From Marinobacter aromaticivorans (GTDB lineage Bacteria; Pseudomonadota; Gammaproteobacteria; Pseudomonadales; Oleiphilaceae): a stretch of DNA of 64,000 nucleotides. The DNA is taken from assembly GCF_002806975.1 (NCBI RefSeq), contig NZ_NIHD01000003.1, forward strand, positions 310,001 to 374,000, given 5' to 3'. Made by a program: the position numbers and the translations under genes. Shown in pieces: positions 27,158-36,285 of this stretch. Every line of letters begins with the position of its first letter. Positions within the stretch are counted from its first letter, which is position 1. The notes under the pieces are model-generated. The model made no database searches. It was not told the DNA's origin and was given only the letters and a program-made list of their open reading frames with translations.

Positions 27158-29062
27158 TCAGATAGCCGGTTTCAGACCATTGATGTGATCCATGAACTGG
27201 CTCTTGTTCATTTCGCCCAGAACCCGCTGTTGTGCCATTTCTTTACCGGTGCTGTCGAAAAACAGTATGGCGGGTGGCCCGAACAGTCCCAGCCGGTCCA
27301 GCATGGCCTGCTGGGCCGGTGTGTTGTCCGTCATGTCTATTTGCAGCAGTGTGAAAGGTTCCAGCGAACGAACTACCGTTGCATCACTGAATACGTTCCT
27401 TTCCATAATCTTGCAGGAGATGCACCAGTCGGCGTAGAAATCCAGCATGACCGGTTGGCCCTGTTGCCTGGCCTGCACCAGCATGGCGTCAATTTCAGAA
27501 GGCGATGTTACGCGTTTGAAGTCTGCGTGCTGCGTATCAAAGCTGGCAGAATTGCCTGAAGCCCCGGACTGGGATGTTTTGGCGACAAAGGGCGACAACG
27601 GCGCAAGCGGGTCATTGGCGCCCGCAACAGCTCCTGCCAGCAGTGCCAGGCCGTAAGCGAAAAAGATCAGGCCCAGCCCCTTCCTGGTGCGCTCCCAACC
27701 GGCTTTTGCGGCATCAAATGCACCGAGCTGAACGCCGGTTATCGCAATCAGAACCCCCCAAAGCGTCAGGCCGATCCAGCCTGGAACCAGGCGTTCGATC
27801 AGCCAGATAGCGACTGCAAGGAGCATGACGCCGTAAAAATGCTTGACGGTGGTCATCCAGTGCCCGGTGGTCGGGAGAAGCTTGCGGCCACCAACAGCCA
27901 CGAGGATTAACGGAATACCCATGCCCAATCCAAGTGCAAAGAGGGCGATGCCGCCAATCAATGCATCCTGCGTTGTGGAAATGTAAAGCAGGCTGCCGGC
28001 CAGAGGTGCTGACACGCAAGGCGATACAATCAGGGCAGAGAGGGCGCCAATGCCAAAAATGCTGATCACCCGGCCACCTGTCAGGCTCTGGCTGGCATCA
28101 TTCAGTGGCTCGCGGATGACGCGCGGAAGCTGGATTTCAAACAGGTCAAACATGGACAGTGCAAAGACGACGAACATCAGCGCGAAAACACTGAGTACCC
28201 AGGGCGACTGAAGCTGTGCCTGCAGGTTAAAGCTGGCTCCCAGGAGTCCGGTAAGCACGCCGGCCCCGGCGTAGGTCAGTGCCATCCCGAGAACGTAACT
28301 GCCGGAAAGCATCAGTGCATGCCCGGTTGTACGGGTGTTCTGCCCGGATACCAGTGACGAAATGATTGGAACCATTGGCAGCACACAGGGCGTGAAGGTC
28401 AGCCCCAGGCCAAGCAGCAGGAAAACGCCGGCTATGACCAGTGTCGACTGCTCGGAGAGGAAACCTGCGAGCCCGGTGGCAGAGCTGGTGTCTGCCTGTG
28501 TGGCGGCTGGCGGCGCTGCATTGTCAGAGCTCTGGGCGGAGCCAGAGTTCTGGCTTTGATAGAAAAGCACTTCGCGGGTCTGGGGTGGGTAGCAGAGGCC
28601 GGCCTCTGCGCAGCCCTGATAGGTGACTTCGAAACGGGCCTCATTAACATTGTCAGGCAGGGTGACCGGAACCCTGGCTTCCACCGGGTCGAAAAAAACG
28701 GTTGTTTTGCCGAAATACTCATCTTCGGTTTCGGTGCCAGGGCTGGAAAACTGTGGTGTACCTGCGCTCGCACCCTCGTCGAGCGCTTTGATACTGATGC
28801 GCTCCCGGTACAGGTAATGCCCGGGTGTTATATCCCAGAACAGGGCGATGGCGTTCTCTTCGGTGGTGTGGGTCAGGGGCAGTGCTTCATCCACAGGAAG
28901 GAATTCGCTGCCCTGGCCGCCGAACAGGGATTTATTGCCACCGAGTGCCCAGGATGAGCTGGAAACTGTAAAGAACAGTGCAAAGATAACCAATAGGGTT
29001 AACGGTGTCGTTGAAAGGCGGAGGCTGCTGGATGAAGTAGATAAAGCTGTCATGAAATGCAC
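27158..29062 (-). CDS. dsbD: thiol:disulfide interchange protein DsbD
   Basis: 634 residues in three parts: an exported N-terminal domain with the reactive pair CAEAGLC (about residue 150), eight membrane helices carrying the Cys of TPCVLPMVP and SPCVSAPLAG, and a C-terminal thioredoxin-like domain with DWCISCK (about residue 548). DsbD carries electrons from cytoplasmic thioredoxin to the periplasm for DsbC and for cytochrome c maturation, which fits the nearby c-type haem oxidase. It ends 14 bp from the tusA stop, convergently. Confidence 0.95.
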   Translation of the reverse strand: MHFMTALSTSSSSLRLSTTPLTLLVIFALFFTVSSSSWALGGNKSLFGGQGSEFLPVDEALPLTHTTEENAIALFWDITPGHYLYRERISIKALDEGASAGTPQFSSPGTETEDEYFGKTTVFFDPVEARVPVTLPDNVNEARFEVTYQGCAEAGLCYPPQTREVLFYQSQNSGSAQSSDNAAPPAATQADTSSATGLAGFLSEQSTLVIAGVFLLLGLGLTFTPCVLPMVPIISSLVSGQNTRTTGHALMLSGSYVLGMALTYAGAGVLTGLLGASFNLQAQLQSPWVLSVFALMFVVFALSMFDLFEIQLPRVIREPLNDASQSLTGGRVISIFGIGALSALIVSPCVSAPLAGSLLYISTTQDALIGGIALFALGLGMGIPLILVAVGGRKLLPTTGHWMTTVKHFYGVMLLAVAIWLIERLVPGWIGLTLWGVLIAITGVQLGAFDAAKAGWERTRKGLGLIFFAYGLALLAGAVAGANDPLAPLSPFVAKTSQSGASGNSASFDTQHADFKRVTSPSEIDAMLVQARQQGQPVMLDFYADWCISCKIMERNVFSDATVVRSLEPFTLLQIDMTDNTPAQQAMLDRLGLFGPPAILFFDSTGKEMAQQRVLGEMNKSQFMDHINGLKPAI

Positions 29063-29211
29063 AGATTCCCGGTTGAAGTCGTGGCAAAAAGGCAGCCATG
29101 TATTCGGAATGACCTGGCGCCCCGATATTAGTCAGCGAGTCAGTGGACACAAAGGCCCGGGGAAAGTTCCCTCTGGCATTGGACACGTTAAAGCCGCACA
29201 ATAGCTTCCCA

Positions 29212-29784
29212 ATGAATCACCGTACAAACGATCTTATCATGCTGTTTAATGACCTGTTCCGTGAAGCTTTCGGAACTGTTCTGGTCAAAGGCGGCGCAGA
29301 GCCGGAATACCTGCCTGCTGGCAGTGCCGGAAAGCTCGCGCAAATTGTTTTTGCCCACGGCTATTATGCCAGTGCCTTGCACGAAATAAGTCACTGGTGC
29401 ATTGCAGGTGAGCACAGGCGCACACTTCACGACTACGGTTACTGGTACTGTCCGGACGGCAGGACACCTGCTCAGCAAAGAGCGTTCGAGCAGGTAGAGG
29501 TAAAGCCGCAGGCGATTGAATGGCTGTTTTCTGTGGCCGCTGGCGCACGTTTTCATATCAGCCTGGACAACCTGACCGGAAACGGCGCGTCTGACGATGC
29601 CGATTTTCGTCGCAGAGTGCTGGAACAGGCTGAAGACTATCTGGCCAGAGGCCTTCCAGAGCGGGCACAATCCTTTTTTGATACGCTGCAGTCGTTTTAT
29701 GGAACCGGCAGTACCTTCGATAAGGCCTGGCGTGAAGACGTTACCCGTGTGGTTCCGCTATTCTCTGAAAAAAGAACATTATGA
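29212..29784 (+). CDS. epmC: elongation factor P hydroxylase EpmC
   Basis: 190 residues, matching E. coli YfcM/EpmC over its length: IVFAHGYYASALHEISHWCIAG with the probable metal-binding His pair, HDYGYWYCPDGR and VEVKPQAIEWLFSVAAG. EpmC hydroxylates the lysylated Lys34 of EF-P after EpmA and EpmB have acted; those genes are outside the window. The ATG at 29212 is used because homologues start near there. It lies 16 bp before rhlB. Confidence 0.93.
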   Translation: MNHRTNDLIMLFNDLFREAFGTVLVKGGAEPEYLPAGSAGKLAQIVFAHGYYASALHEISHWCIAGEHRRTLHDYGYWYCPDGRTPAQQRAFEQVEVKPQAIEWLFSVAAGARFHISLDNLTGNGASDDADFRRRVLEQAEDYLARGLPERAQSFFDTLQSFYGTGSTFDKAWREDVTRVVPLFSEKRTL

Positions 29785-29800
29785 GGCAAACTGAGACTCC

Positions 29801-31087
29801 ATGACATCTGACCCAAAGCATACCGGCGATCTGAGATTCACCGATCTGAATCTGGACAAGCGACTGTTGGACGCCATTGCTGCCATTGGTTTTGAATACT
29901 GCACGCCAATCCAGGCTGAAACCCTGCCCTGGACTTTGGCCTGCCAGGACCTGATTGGCCAGGCCCAGACAGGCACTGGAAAAACCGCTGCTTTTCTAAT
30001 TACCGCTATCCAGAGCCTGCTTGAAACGCCGATACCGGAAAGTGACCGTTTTGCTTCGGAGCCCCGCGTTCTGGCCCTTGCGCCAACCCGCGAACTGGCC
30101 ATGCAGATTGCCAAGGATGCCGAGCAGCTTTGCCAGCACACCGGCCACAAGGTGGTCACGGTAGTGGGTGGCATGCACTACGACAAACAGCGTGAACAGC
30201 TGCACAACGGTATCGTTGATATTCTTGTGGCAACCCCCGGTCGCCTGATCGATTTCCTGGGTTCCCAGGACGTGTTCCTGGACCAGATCGACATCCTCAT
30301 TCTGGATGAGGCGGACCGGATGCTGGATATGGGCTTTATTCCGGACGTGAAACGCATTATCCGTAAATGTACCCCAAAGGGTGAGCGGCAGACTTTACTG
30401 TTCAGTGCAACGTTCAACCAGGACGTTCTTAACCTTGCCTCCATGTGGACCAACAACGCAGAGTTTGTGGAAATCGAACCGGAACAGAAAACCGCAGAGC
30501 GCGTTGAACAGACGGTTTATCTGGTGGGTGAAGATGAAAAACTGCCGGTACTGGTGAACTATCTCAAGCGCCCGGAAGTTGAGAAGGCGCTGGTGTTTGC
30601 CAACCGCCGGGACCAGTGCCGGGATCTTGAGGAGGATTTGCGTAATCAGGGAGTCAAGGTTGCTCTGATGTCTGGCGAGATCGCCCAGAACAAGCGCCTC
30701 AAAACCCTGGAGCAGTTCAAGAAGGGCAGCATTCAGGTGCTGGTGGCAACGGATGTTGCCGGGCGTGGTATCCATGTGAATGGCGTAACTCACGTCTTCA
30801 ACTACAACCTGCCCGATAACGCAGAGGATTACGTGCATCGCATCGGTCGTACCGGCCGTGCAGGTAAAACCGGCGTTTCTGTCAGTTTTGCCGGCGAAGA
30901 TGATTCGTTTGCTCTTCCGGCGATCGAGGCCTATATCAGCCAGAAACTCAAAACAACCGTGCCGGATGAGAGTCTGATGGCTGCAATGGATAACCCACCC
31001 ATTACCCGCAAGCGTGGCCGCCGCCCGTCCCAGGGGCAGGGTGGGCGAGGTCCGGGAGGGCGTAATTCCCGTCCGCGCAGGAACTGA
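29801..31087 (+). CDS. rhlB: ATP-dependent RNA helicase RhlB
   Basis: 428 residues with all DEAD-box motifs in order: Q motif, AQTGTGKT (about 52), PTRELA, DEAD (about 168), SAT, and HRIGRTGRAG. It aligns with RhlB along the whole core. The C-terminal 30 residues are a basic Gly/Arg-rich tail (RGRRPSQGQGGRGPGG) that probably binds RNA. RhlB works with RNase E in the degradosome of E. coli. Confidence 0.93.
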   Translation: MTSDPKHTGDLRFTDLNLDKRLLDAIAAIGFEYCTPIQAETLPWTLACQDLIGQAQTGTGKTAAFLITAIQSLLETPIPESDRFASEPRVLALAPTRELAMQIAKDAEQLCQHTGHKVVTVVGGMHYDKQREQLHNGIVDILVATPGRLIDFLGSQDVFLDQIDILILDEADRMLDMGFIPDVKRIIRKCTPKGERQTLLFSATFNQDVLNLASMWTNNAEFVEIEPEQKTAERVEQTVYLVGEDEKLPVLVNYLKRPEVEKALVFANRRDQCRDLEEDLRNQGVKVALMSGEIAQNKRLKTLEQFKKGSIQVLVATDVAGRGIHVNGVTHVFNYNLPDNAEDYVHRIGRTGRAGKTGVSVSFAGEDDSFALPAIEAYISQKLKTTVPDESLMAAMDNPPITRKRGRRPSQGQGGRGPGGRNSRPRRN

Positions 31088-31104
31088 CAAGGCAGGGCTG
31101 AGTG

Positions 31105-32274
31105 ATGTTGATTGTTGCCGATGAAAATATCCCGCTGCTTGAAGAGTTTTTTGCCGATATTGGTGAAATCAGGCGCATTCCCGGCCGAACCATGAGTGCG
31201 GAAGACGTTCGCGACGCCGACCTGCTTCTGGTTCGATCGGTGACCCGGGTCGATCGCGCGCTTCTTCAGGGCAGCCGGGCCCGGTTTGTCGGCACAGCAA
31301 CCATCGGAACCGATCACGTTGATCTGGGCTGGCTTGAAGACAACGGCATCCGCTTTTCCGCAGCGCCGGGATGCAATGCCAACAGTGTTGCTGAGTACGT
31401 GCTTGCCATTCTGTCTGTTTACGCAGAGCGCTGTGCCCTGGATGACTGGTCGCGGCTCAGTGTAGGTATCGTCGGCGCAGGAAACGTGGGAGGCAAGCTG
31501 GCAGACAAGCTCTCCCGCCTCGGTTTTACCGTCAGGCTTTGTGACCCGCCCCGTGCCGAACGTGAGCCGGAGCGTGAGCTCGGGAACGGGCTCACTTTTG
31601 TGGATCTGGATGAAGCGCTGGCCTGTGATGTCGTCTCGCTTCATACGCCCTTGACCCGTGAGTCAGCTCACCCCACTTACCATATGATCGGTGAGCGGGA
31701 GCTTGCCGGCATGACATCTGAACAACTGCTGATCAATACCGGGCGGGGCGAGGTGATTAACAGTGCTGCACTGCACGAGCGGCTGATGGATTCCAGCGCG
31801 CCGCTGGTAGCGCTCGATGTCTGGGAGCAGGAGCCGGAAATTAACCCGGAGTTGGTGCACAAGGTCTGGCTGGCTACACCCCACATTGCCGGCTACAGTC
31901 TTGAGGGAAAGGTTCAGGGAACCGAAATGATTTACCAGGCTGCGAGCCATTTCCTTGGCTTGCCGGTGCGCAAGAAGGCAGGGCAGTTTCTTCCCGAACC
32001 GGCCCTCAGTACAGTTTCGTTTACTGGTGCGGCCGATGAACATGTGGCTGTCAGGATTGCATTGCGGGCCTGCTACGATCCGCGCACGGACGATGCGCGC
32101 CTGCGCCATGCCCTGAAGACGGCAGCGGCTGACGGGCTCGGCTCGGCTTTTGACCGCCTGCGCCGTGATTATCCGGTGCGGCGGGAGTGCTCAAGCCTGA
32201 AAGTGCAGCTGAAAGGACCGGGCAGATCCCTGCAGGACAGTTTCCGTGCCATCGGTTTCAAGCTGAAGGTCTGA
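31105..32274 (+). CDS. pdxB: 4-phosphoerythronate dehydrogenase PdxB
   Basis: 389 residues; the D-2-hydroxyacid dehydrogenase fold with GIVGAGNVGG for NAD binding (about 118) and catalytic Arg/Glu/His region (LLINTGRGEVI, EPEINPEL, TPHIAGYS), plus the PdxB-specific C-terminal dimer domain. It oxidises 4-phosphoerythronate in pyridoxal phosphate synthesis. A GTG directly before the ATG is a possible alternative start. A terminator hairpin follows at 32324. Confidence 0.94.
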   Translation: MLIVADENIPLLEEFFADIGEIRRIPGRTMSAEDVRDADLLLVRSVTRVDRALLQGSRARFVGTATIGTDHVDLGWLEDNGIRFSAAPGCNANSVAEYVLAILSVYAERCALDDWSRLSVGIVGAGNVGGKLADKLSRLGFTVRLCDPPRAEREPERELGNGLTFVDLDEALACDVVSLHTPLTRESAHPTYHMIGERELAGMTSEQLLINTGRGEVINSAALHERLMDSSAPLVALDVWEQEPEINPELVHKVWLATPHIAGYSLEGKVQGTEMIYQAASHFLGLPVRKKAGQFLPEPALSTVSFTGAADEHVAVRIALRACYDPRTDDARLRHALKTAAADGLGSAFDRLRRDYPVRRECSSLKVQLKGPGRSLQDSFRAIGFKLKV

Positions 32275-32323
32275 GCCGGCTGCTTCCGCTTTGAAAAAAA
32301 GTGTTTTCAGTTGGATAAGAAAT

Positions 32324-32344
32324 GGGGGCCTGCGCCCCCGTTTT
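32324..32344 (+). terminator. Rho-independent terminator after pdxB
   Basis: A six-pair GC stem (GGGGGC / GCCCCC) with a CTGC loop is followed by GTTTT, 50 bp past the pdxB stop and just before the convergent htpX stop. Confidence 0.8.
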
Positions 32345-32362
32345 GCTGCCGGCCTTTTGCAT

Positions 32363-33247
32363 TTATGGCAGGTTGGCCTGCTGCAGTGCAGCGATCCTGT
32401 CGTCCAGAGGCGGGTGGGTCATGAATAGTGCGCTCAAACCACCACGGGCACCGCGATTGATGCCAAAGGCCTGAAGGCTGTCGGGCATCTGATCGGGTAT
32501 CTCGCTTTCCTGTTTCAGTCGCGCCAGGGCGCTGATCATGGCAGTACGACCGGCAAGCTGTGCACCAGCAACATCTGCCCTGAATTCCCGCCTGCGGGAG
32601 AACCAGAATACAATGGTGCTGGCCAGAATGCCCAGTACCAGCTCTGCAATAATACTCACCACAAAGAACCCGATGCCGTGGCTGTCTTCGTTCCTGAATA
32701 CTACCCGGTCCACGAACGAGCCGATCACCCGTGATGCGAAGATCACGAAGGTGTTTACCACACCCTGAATCAGCGTAAGCGTTACCATGTCGCCATTGGC
32801 AACGTGGCCTATTTCGTGGCCCAGAACCGCGCGTATTTCGTCCTTGTTGAACCGGTGCAGCAGGCCCTCACTGACAGCCACCAGCGCGTCGTTCCGGTTC
32901 CAGCCGGTAGCAAAGGCGTTGGACTGGCTGGCCGGAAATATCGCCACCTCCGGCATGCCTATACCTGCGCTCTGTGCCAGTTCGGCCACGGTTTGCACCA
33001 GCCAGCGCTCGGCGGGCGTGCGCGGAGCATCAATAACCCGGGCTTTAGTGCTCCACTTGGCAACAGGTTTCGAGATAAACAGGGAAACAAGGGCGCCGGC
33101 AAAACCAAACACGGCAGCAAACGCCAGCAGGGAGCCGTATTCAATTCCGTTCCGGGCAAGATAGCTGTCCACGCCCAGAAGCTTCAGTGTGAAACTGGCG
33201 ACAAGAATAACCGCGAGGTTGGTCGCCAGAAACAGCAGTATACGCAT
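32363..33247 (-). CDS. htpX: membrane metalloprotease HtpX
   Basis: 294 residues: two N-terminal membrane helices, the zinc site HEIGH ([13 protein letters not shown], about residue 143), two more hydrophobic stretches and the downstream Glu region ([13 protein letters not shown]). HtpX degrades damaged membrane proteins at the inner membrane alongside FtsH. The final [12 protein letters not shown] is typical of the family. Confidence 0.95.
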   Translation of the reverse strand: MRILLFLATNLAVILVASFTLKLLGVDSYLARNGIEYGSLLAFAAVFGFAGALVSLFISKPVAKWSTKARVIDAPRTPAERWLVQTVAELAQSAGIGMPEVAIFPASQSNAFATGWNRNDALVAVSEGLLHRFNKDEIRAVLGHEIGHVANGDMVTLTLIQGVVNTFVIFASRVIGSFVDRVVFRNEDSHGIGFFVVSIIAELVLGILASTIVFWFSRRREFRADVAGAQLAGRTAMISALARLKQESEIPDQMPDSLQAFGINRGARGGLSALFMTHPPLDDRIAALQQANLP

Positions 33248-33350
33248 GGTGTTTTCCTGATTTGTCCAATATCAAAAGTCGGCTTTCAGACCGTTAAATA
33301 TGGCCCGGGTTCAGCGCTTCAATGATATTACGGCGATTTAATGGTCGTGG

Positions 33351-33809
33351 TTATTCCTGGAAGAGCGCGGCCCGCACAACCTGGCCAATGTGGCGCGAAT
33401 GGCGGCTTTTAAGCGCCGTGCGCACAAGGTGGATGTGGCTGGAGAGGTCTTCCTGCAAGGAGGGAGGCAGGGGGTTCCCGGCGGTGTCGACGGTACCACT
33501 GAGTTTTTCGACAAGCCCGTCCGGTGCAGGTGCGCTCAGGCGAATAAAGGCTTCCTGTGTGAGCACGGCCTGATCAAGAGCCTCTTGTCGTATGGTGTCC
33601 ACGTAACGGAGAAAGCCCTCCTCGGCCAGCCAGAGAAGAGCGCCCAGGCAGGCCATGTGACGCTTGCTGTGCAAACCGAACTCGTCGGGCTCGTCGGGGC
33701 CGGCGATGTCCTCTACATAAAGGTTTACCCGCCTCGGGAAGGCCCCATAAAGCTGAACCAGGGCTACGGCTGCGTCTTTGTAGAACTCTTCAATGTGGAT
33801 ATCAGCCAC
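33351..33809 (-). CDS. conserved hypothetical protein between htpX and alaA
   Basis: 152 residues, soluble, no signal peptide or membrane helix. It looks like a compact helical domain (FYKDAAVALVQLYGAFPRR, HSKRHMACLGALLWLAEEGFLRY) with a final basic segment (LKSRHSRHIGQVVRAA). I do not recognise a named family. It has the same direction as alaA, whose stop is 25 bp upstream, so the two may share a transcript. Confidence 0.75.
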   Translation of the reverse strand: MADIHIEEFYKDAAVALVQLYGAFPRRVNLYVEDIAGPDEPDEFGLHSKRHMACLGALLWLAEEGFLRYVDTIRQEALDQAVLTQEAFIRLSAPAPDGLVEKLSGTVDTAGNPLPPSLQEDLSSHIHLVRTALKSRHSRHIGQVVRAALFQE

Positions 33810-33834
33810 AAGCGAAATCCTTCTGCCCGCTACC

Positions 33835-35049
33835 TTACTGTCTGTATTTGGTCAGGAAATTAGCCAGCCTGCCCACAGCGTCTTCGAGGGTGTCTTTGCG
33901 GGGCAGGAACACGACCCGCAGGTGCTGTTTGTCGTCAACGTTAAACGCCGAACCCTGAACCAGAAGGATTTTCTCCTGGAGTAAAAGGTCAAGAACCAGT
34001 TTTTCATCATTAACAATCGGGAACTTTTTGGGGTCCAGCTTCGGGAAAAGGTACAGGGCACCCTGTGGCTTTACACAGCTGACACCGGGAATGTCATTGA
34101 GCATGCGCCAGGCGGTTTCCCGCTGTTCGTAAAGACGGCCCCCGGGAGCCACCAGATCATTGATTGACTGGTAGCCACCCAATGCGGTTTGTATGCCCAG
34201 CTGTGCAGGAACATTGGCGCACAGGCGCATGTTGGAAAGCATGTCAATGCCTTCTATCAGGTCTTTTGCCAGATGCTTGGCACCACTCACAATCATCCAG
34301 CCGGACCGGTAGCCGGCGGCGCGGTAGTTCTTTGACAGGCCATTGTAGGTGAAGAACAGAACGTCATCTGCCAGGGATGCAGTGGATACGTGCCGGGTGC
34401 CATCGTAGAGAATCTTGTCGTAGATTTCGTCTGAAAGTACGATCAGATTGTGCTTGCGGGCAAGCTCAATGACCTGTTCAAGCAGTTCCGGGCTGTAGAC
34501 TGAACCTGTGGGATTGTTCGGGTTGATCAGTACGATCGCACGGGTGCGATTTGTTATCTTTTTGCGGATATCATCAATGTCCGGGAACCAGTTCTGTTCC
34601 TCGTCGCAGTGGTAATGCACCGGCTTGCCACTGGAGAGGGTAACGGCGGCTGTCCAGAGCGGATAGTCCGGCGCCGGTATAAGTACTTCATCCCCGGTAT
34701 TGAGCATGGCCTGCATGGTCATCACGATCAGTTCGCTGACCCCGTTGCCCAGGAAAATGTCATCAATATCGACTTTATCGATGCCTCGCTGCTGGCAATA
34801 GTGCATGACCGCCTTGCGCGCAGAAAACAGCCCTTTTGATTCCACGTAGCCCTGAGCCAGGTGCATGTTGTAGATCACGTCCTGCTGAATTTCTTCCGGA
34901 ACGTCCAGCTCGAATGCTGCCGGGTTGCCGATATTGAGCTTGAGTATCCGGTGGCCTTCTTCTTCCAGCCGGCGCGCCTCGCGCATCACTACGCCGCGTA
35001 TTTCGTAACACACATTATCCAGCTTGGCGGATTTGTAGTAGTTCTGCAT
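33835..35049 (-). CDS. alaA: alanine aminotransferase AlaA-type
   Basis: 404 residues, fold-type I PLP aminotransferase. The lysine that binds PLP is in YNGLSKNYRAAGYRSGW (about 240); NPNNPTGSVYS and SDEIYDKILYDG are also conserved. The sequence is near E. coli AlaA (YfbQ), which makes alanine from pyruvate and glutamate. The upstream region up to the peroxidase gene is a shared divergent promoter zone of about 270 bp. Confidence 0.9.
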   Translation of the reverse strand: MQNYYKSAKLDNVCYEIRGVVMREARRLEEEGHRILKLNIGNPAAFELDVPEEIQQDVIYNMHLAQGYVESKGLFSARKAVMHYCQQRGIDKVDIDDIFLGNGVSELIVMTMQAMLNTGDEVLIPAPDYPLWTAAVTLSSGKPVHYHCDEEQNWFPDIDDIRKKITNRTRAIVLINPNNPTGSVYSPELLEQVIELARKHNLIVLSDEIYDKILYDGTRHVSTASLADDVLFFTYNGLSKNYRAAGYRSGWMIVSGAKHLAKDLIEGIDMLSNMRLCANVPAQLGIQTALGGYQSINDLVAPGGRLYEQRETAWRMLNDIPGVSCVKPQGALYLFPKLDPKKFPIVNDEKLVLDLLLQEKILLVQGSAFNVDDKQHLRVVFLPRKDTLEDAVGRLANFLTKYRQ

Positions 35050-35240
35050 AAGACCCGGGCTTCCTCAGTCGGTAAACGTAAAACAGGCAGCTGCCATTCA
35101 GGCAAACCGCTATTCTAGCGGAGGCGGGGGCAACGGCAACAGGGGTAATTGTGATCAATTATGACGGGTTAGCTTTATATTGCGCGAATTTATACTCCTG
35201 TCTACCTTGCGTATTCGCGTTTATCTCTATAGCCTTCAAT

Positions 35241-35258
35241 TAAATTGTGCACAATTTA
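35241..35258. promoter_or_regulatory. putative OhrR operator
   Basis: An 18-bp perfect palindrome built from AAATTGT and its complement around GC. With the flanking CAATT it matches the AATTGT/ACAATT arrangement of known OhrR operators. It lies 65 bp before the GTG of the peroxidase gene, whose neighbour encodes an OhrR-like regulator. Confidence 0.7.
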
Positions 35259-35322
35259 CCTGTGCAATCTTTCAATTTACGCGTTTTTTTGCAGGTTTCG
35301 TGGCTTTGATGAGGAGACACCC

Positions 35323-35808
35323 GTGGCCAGTCAGTCCGTATACGATTTCACCGTTCAGGATATCAAAGGCAATGAGAAGAGTATGGCCGATTACCGGGGC
35401 CAGGTGCTCCTGATTGTAAATACGGCAAGCAAGTGCGGCTTTACACCCCAGTTCGAGGGGCTGCAGTCGCTCTACAAAGAGCTTGGTGAGAAGGGGCTGG
35501 AGGTGCTCGGATTTCCCTGTAACCAGTTCATGAACCAGGACCCCGCCGATAACGATACCATCAGCCAGTTCTGCAGCCTGAACTACGGCGTGGACTTTCC
35601 CATGTTTGCGAAAATTGATGTAAACGGAGATAAAGCGCACCCTTTGTTCCGGTTTCTTAAAGCCCAGGCAAAAGGGCTTCTCGGGTCGGAGAAAGTGAAA
35701 TGGAATTTCACGAAATTTCTGGTGAACCGTGAAGGAAAGGTTGTGGGTCGTTATCCGCCCACCACCAAGCCGGAAGATATCAGGGCGGATATTGAAAAAC
35801 TGCTGTAG
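35323..35808 (+). CDS. glutathione peroxidase-family thiol peroxidase
   Basis: 161 residues with the three family blocks: catalytic Cys in NTASKCGFTPQ (Cys36), LGFPCNQF, and KWNFTKFLVNREG with Trp and Asn of the active site. The second conserved Cys in this type often makes it thioredoxin-dependent in bacteria. Starts at GTG 35323, with GAGGAG seven bases upstream; the longer frame back to 35245 would include the putative operator. It reduces peroxides, probably organic ones given the OhrR-like gene 9 bp downstream. Confidence 0.92.
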   Translation: MASQSVYDFTVQDIKGNEKSMADYRGQVLLIVNTASKCGFTPQFEGLQSLYKELGEKGLEVLGFPCNQFMNQDPADNDTISQFCSLNYGVDFPMFAKIDVNGDKAHPLFRFLKAQAKGLLGSEKVKWNFTKFLVNREGKVVGRYPPTTKPEDIRADIEKLL

Positions 35809-35817
35809 GGCACGATT

Positions 35818-36285
35818 TTGGACGACTTGCTGGCACTGGATAACCAGATCTGCTTCAGCCTCTATGCAGCCAACAGAGCGATAACAGCGCGCTATCGCCC
35901 GCTGCTTGCAGAGCTGGACCTGACCTACCCGCAATATCTGGTGATGCTCGTGCTCTGGGAGCGTGCACGGGCAGGCCAGGCAACCCGGGTTTCCGATCTG
36001 GGCGCCCGGCTGAGGCTTGATTCGGGAACGCTGACGCCTTTGCTCAAGCGCCTGGCATCGCGGGGGCTGATCTCCAGGGAGCGTAACGCGGATGATGAGC
36101 GGGTGGTAACCATTTCCTTGACCGAACAGGGTGCCAACCTCCGGGCGCAAGCTGAACAGGTGCCTCAGAAGCTGCTGTGCAGCCTGGACATTCCCCCTGC
36201 GCGCCTGCTGGCCATGAAGCACGAGCTGAATTCAATACTACGGGTTATTGAAGCCCGGGAGGAAAAGGGCGGGTCCAGCGCTTGA
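35818..36285 (+). CDS. ohrR: OhrR-type MarR-family peroxide-sensing repressor
   Basis: 155 residues from TTG. The LDNQICFSLYAANRA opening and LDLTYPQYLVMLVLWE are those of OhrR, with winged helix (RLDSGTLTPLLKRLASRGLI) and wing Arg/Asp (NADDERVV). Cys12 is the peroxide-sensing cysteine position and Cys121 can serve as the second, as in two-Cys OhrR of Xanthomonas. It is likely to repress the peroxidase and itself through the palindrome upstream. Its 3' end overlaps the convergent sensor kinase by 41 bp. Confidence 0.85.
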   Translation: MDDLLALDNQICFSLYAANRAITARYRPLLAELDLTYPQYLVMLVLWERARAGQATRVSDLGARLRLDSGTLTPLLKRLASRGLISRERNADDERVVTISLTEQGANLRAQAEQVPQKLLCSLDIPPARLLAMKHELNSILRVIEAREEKGGSSA

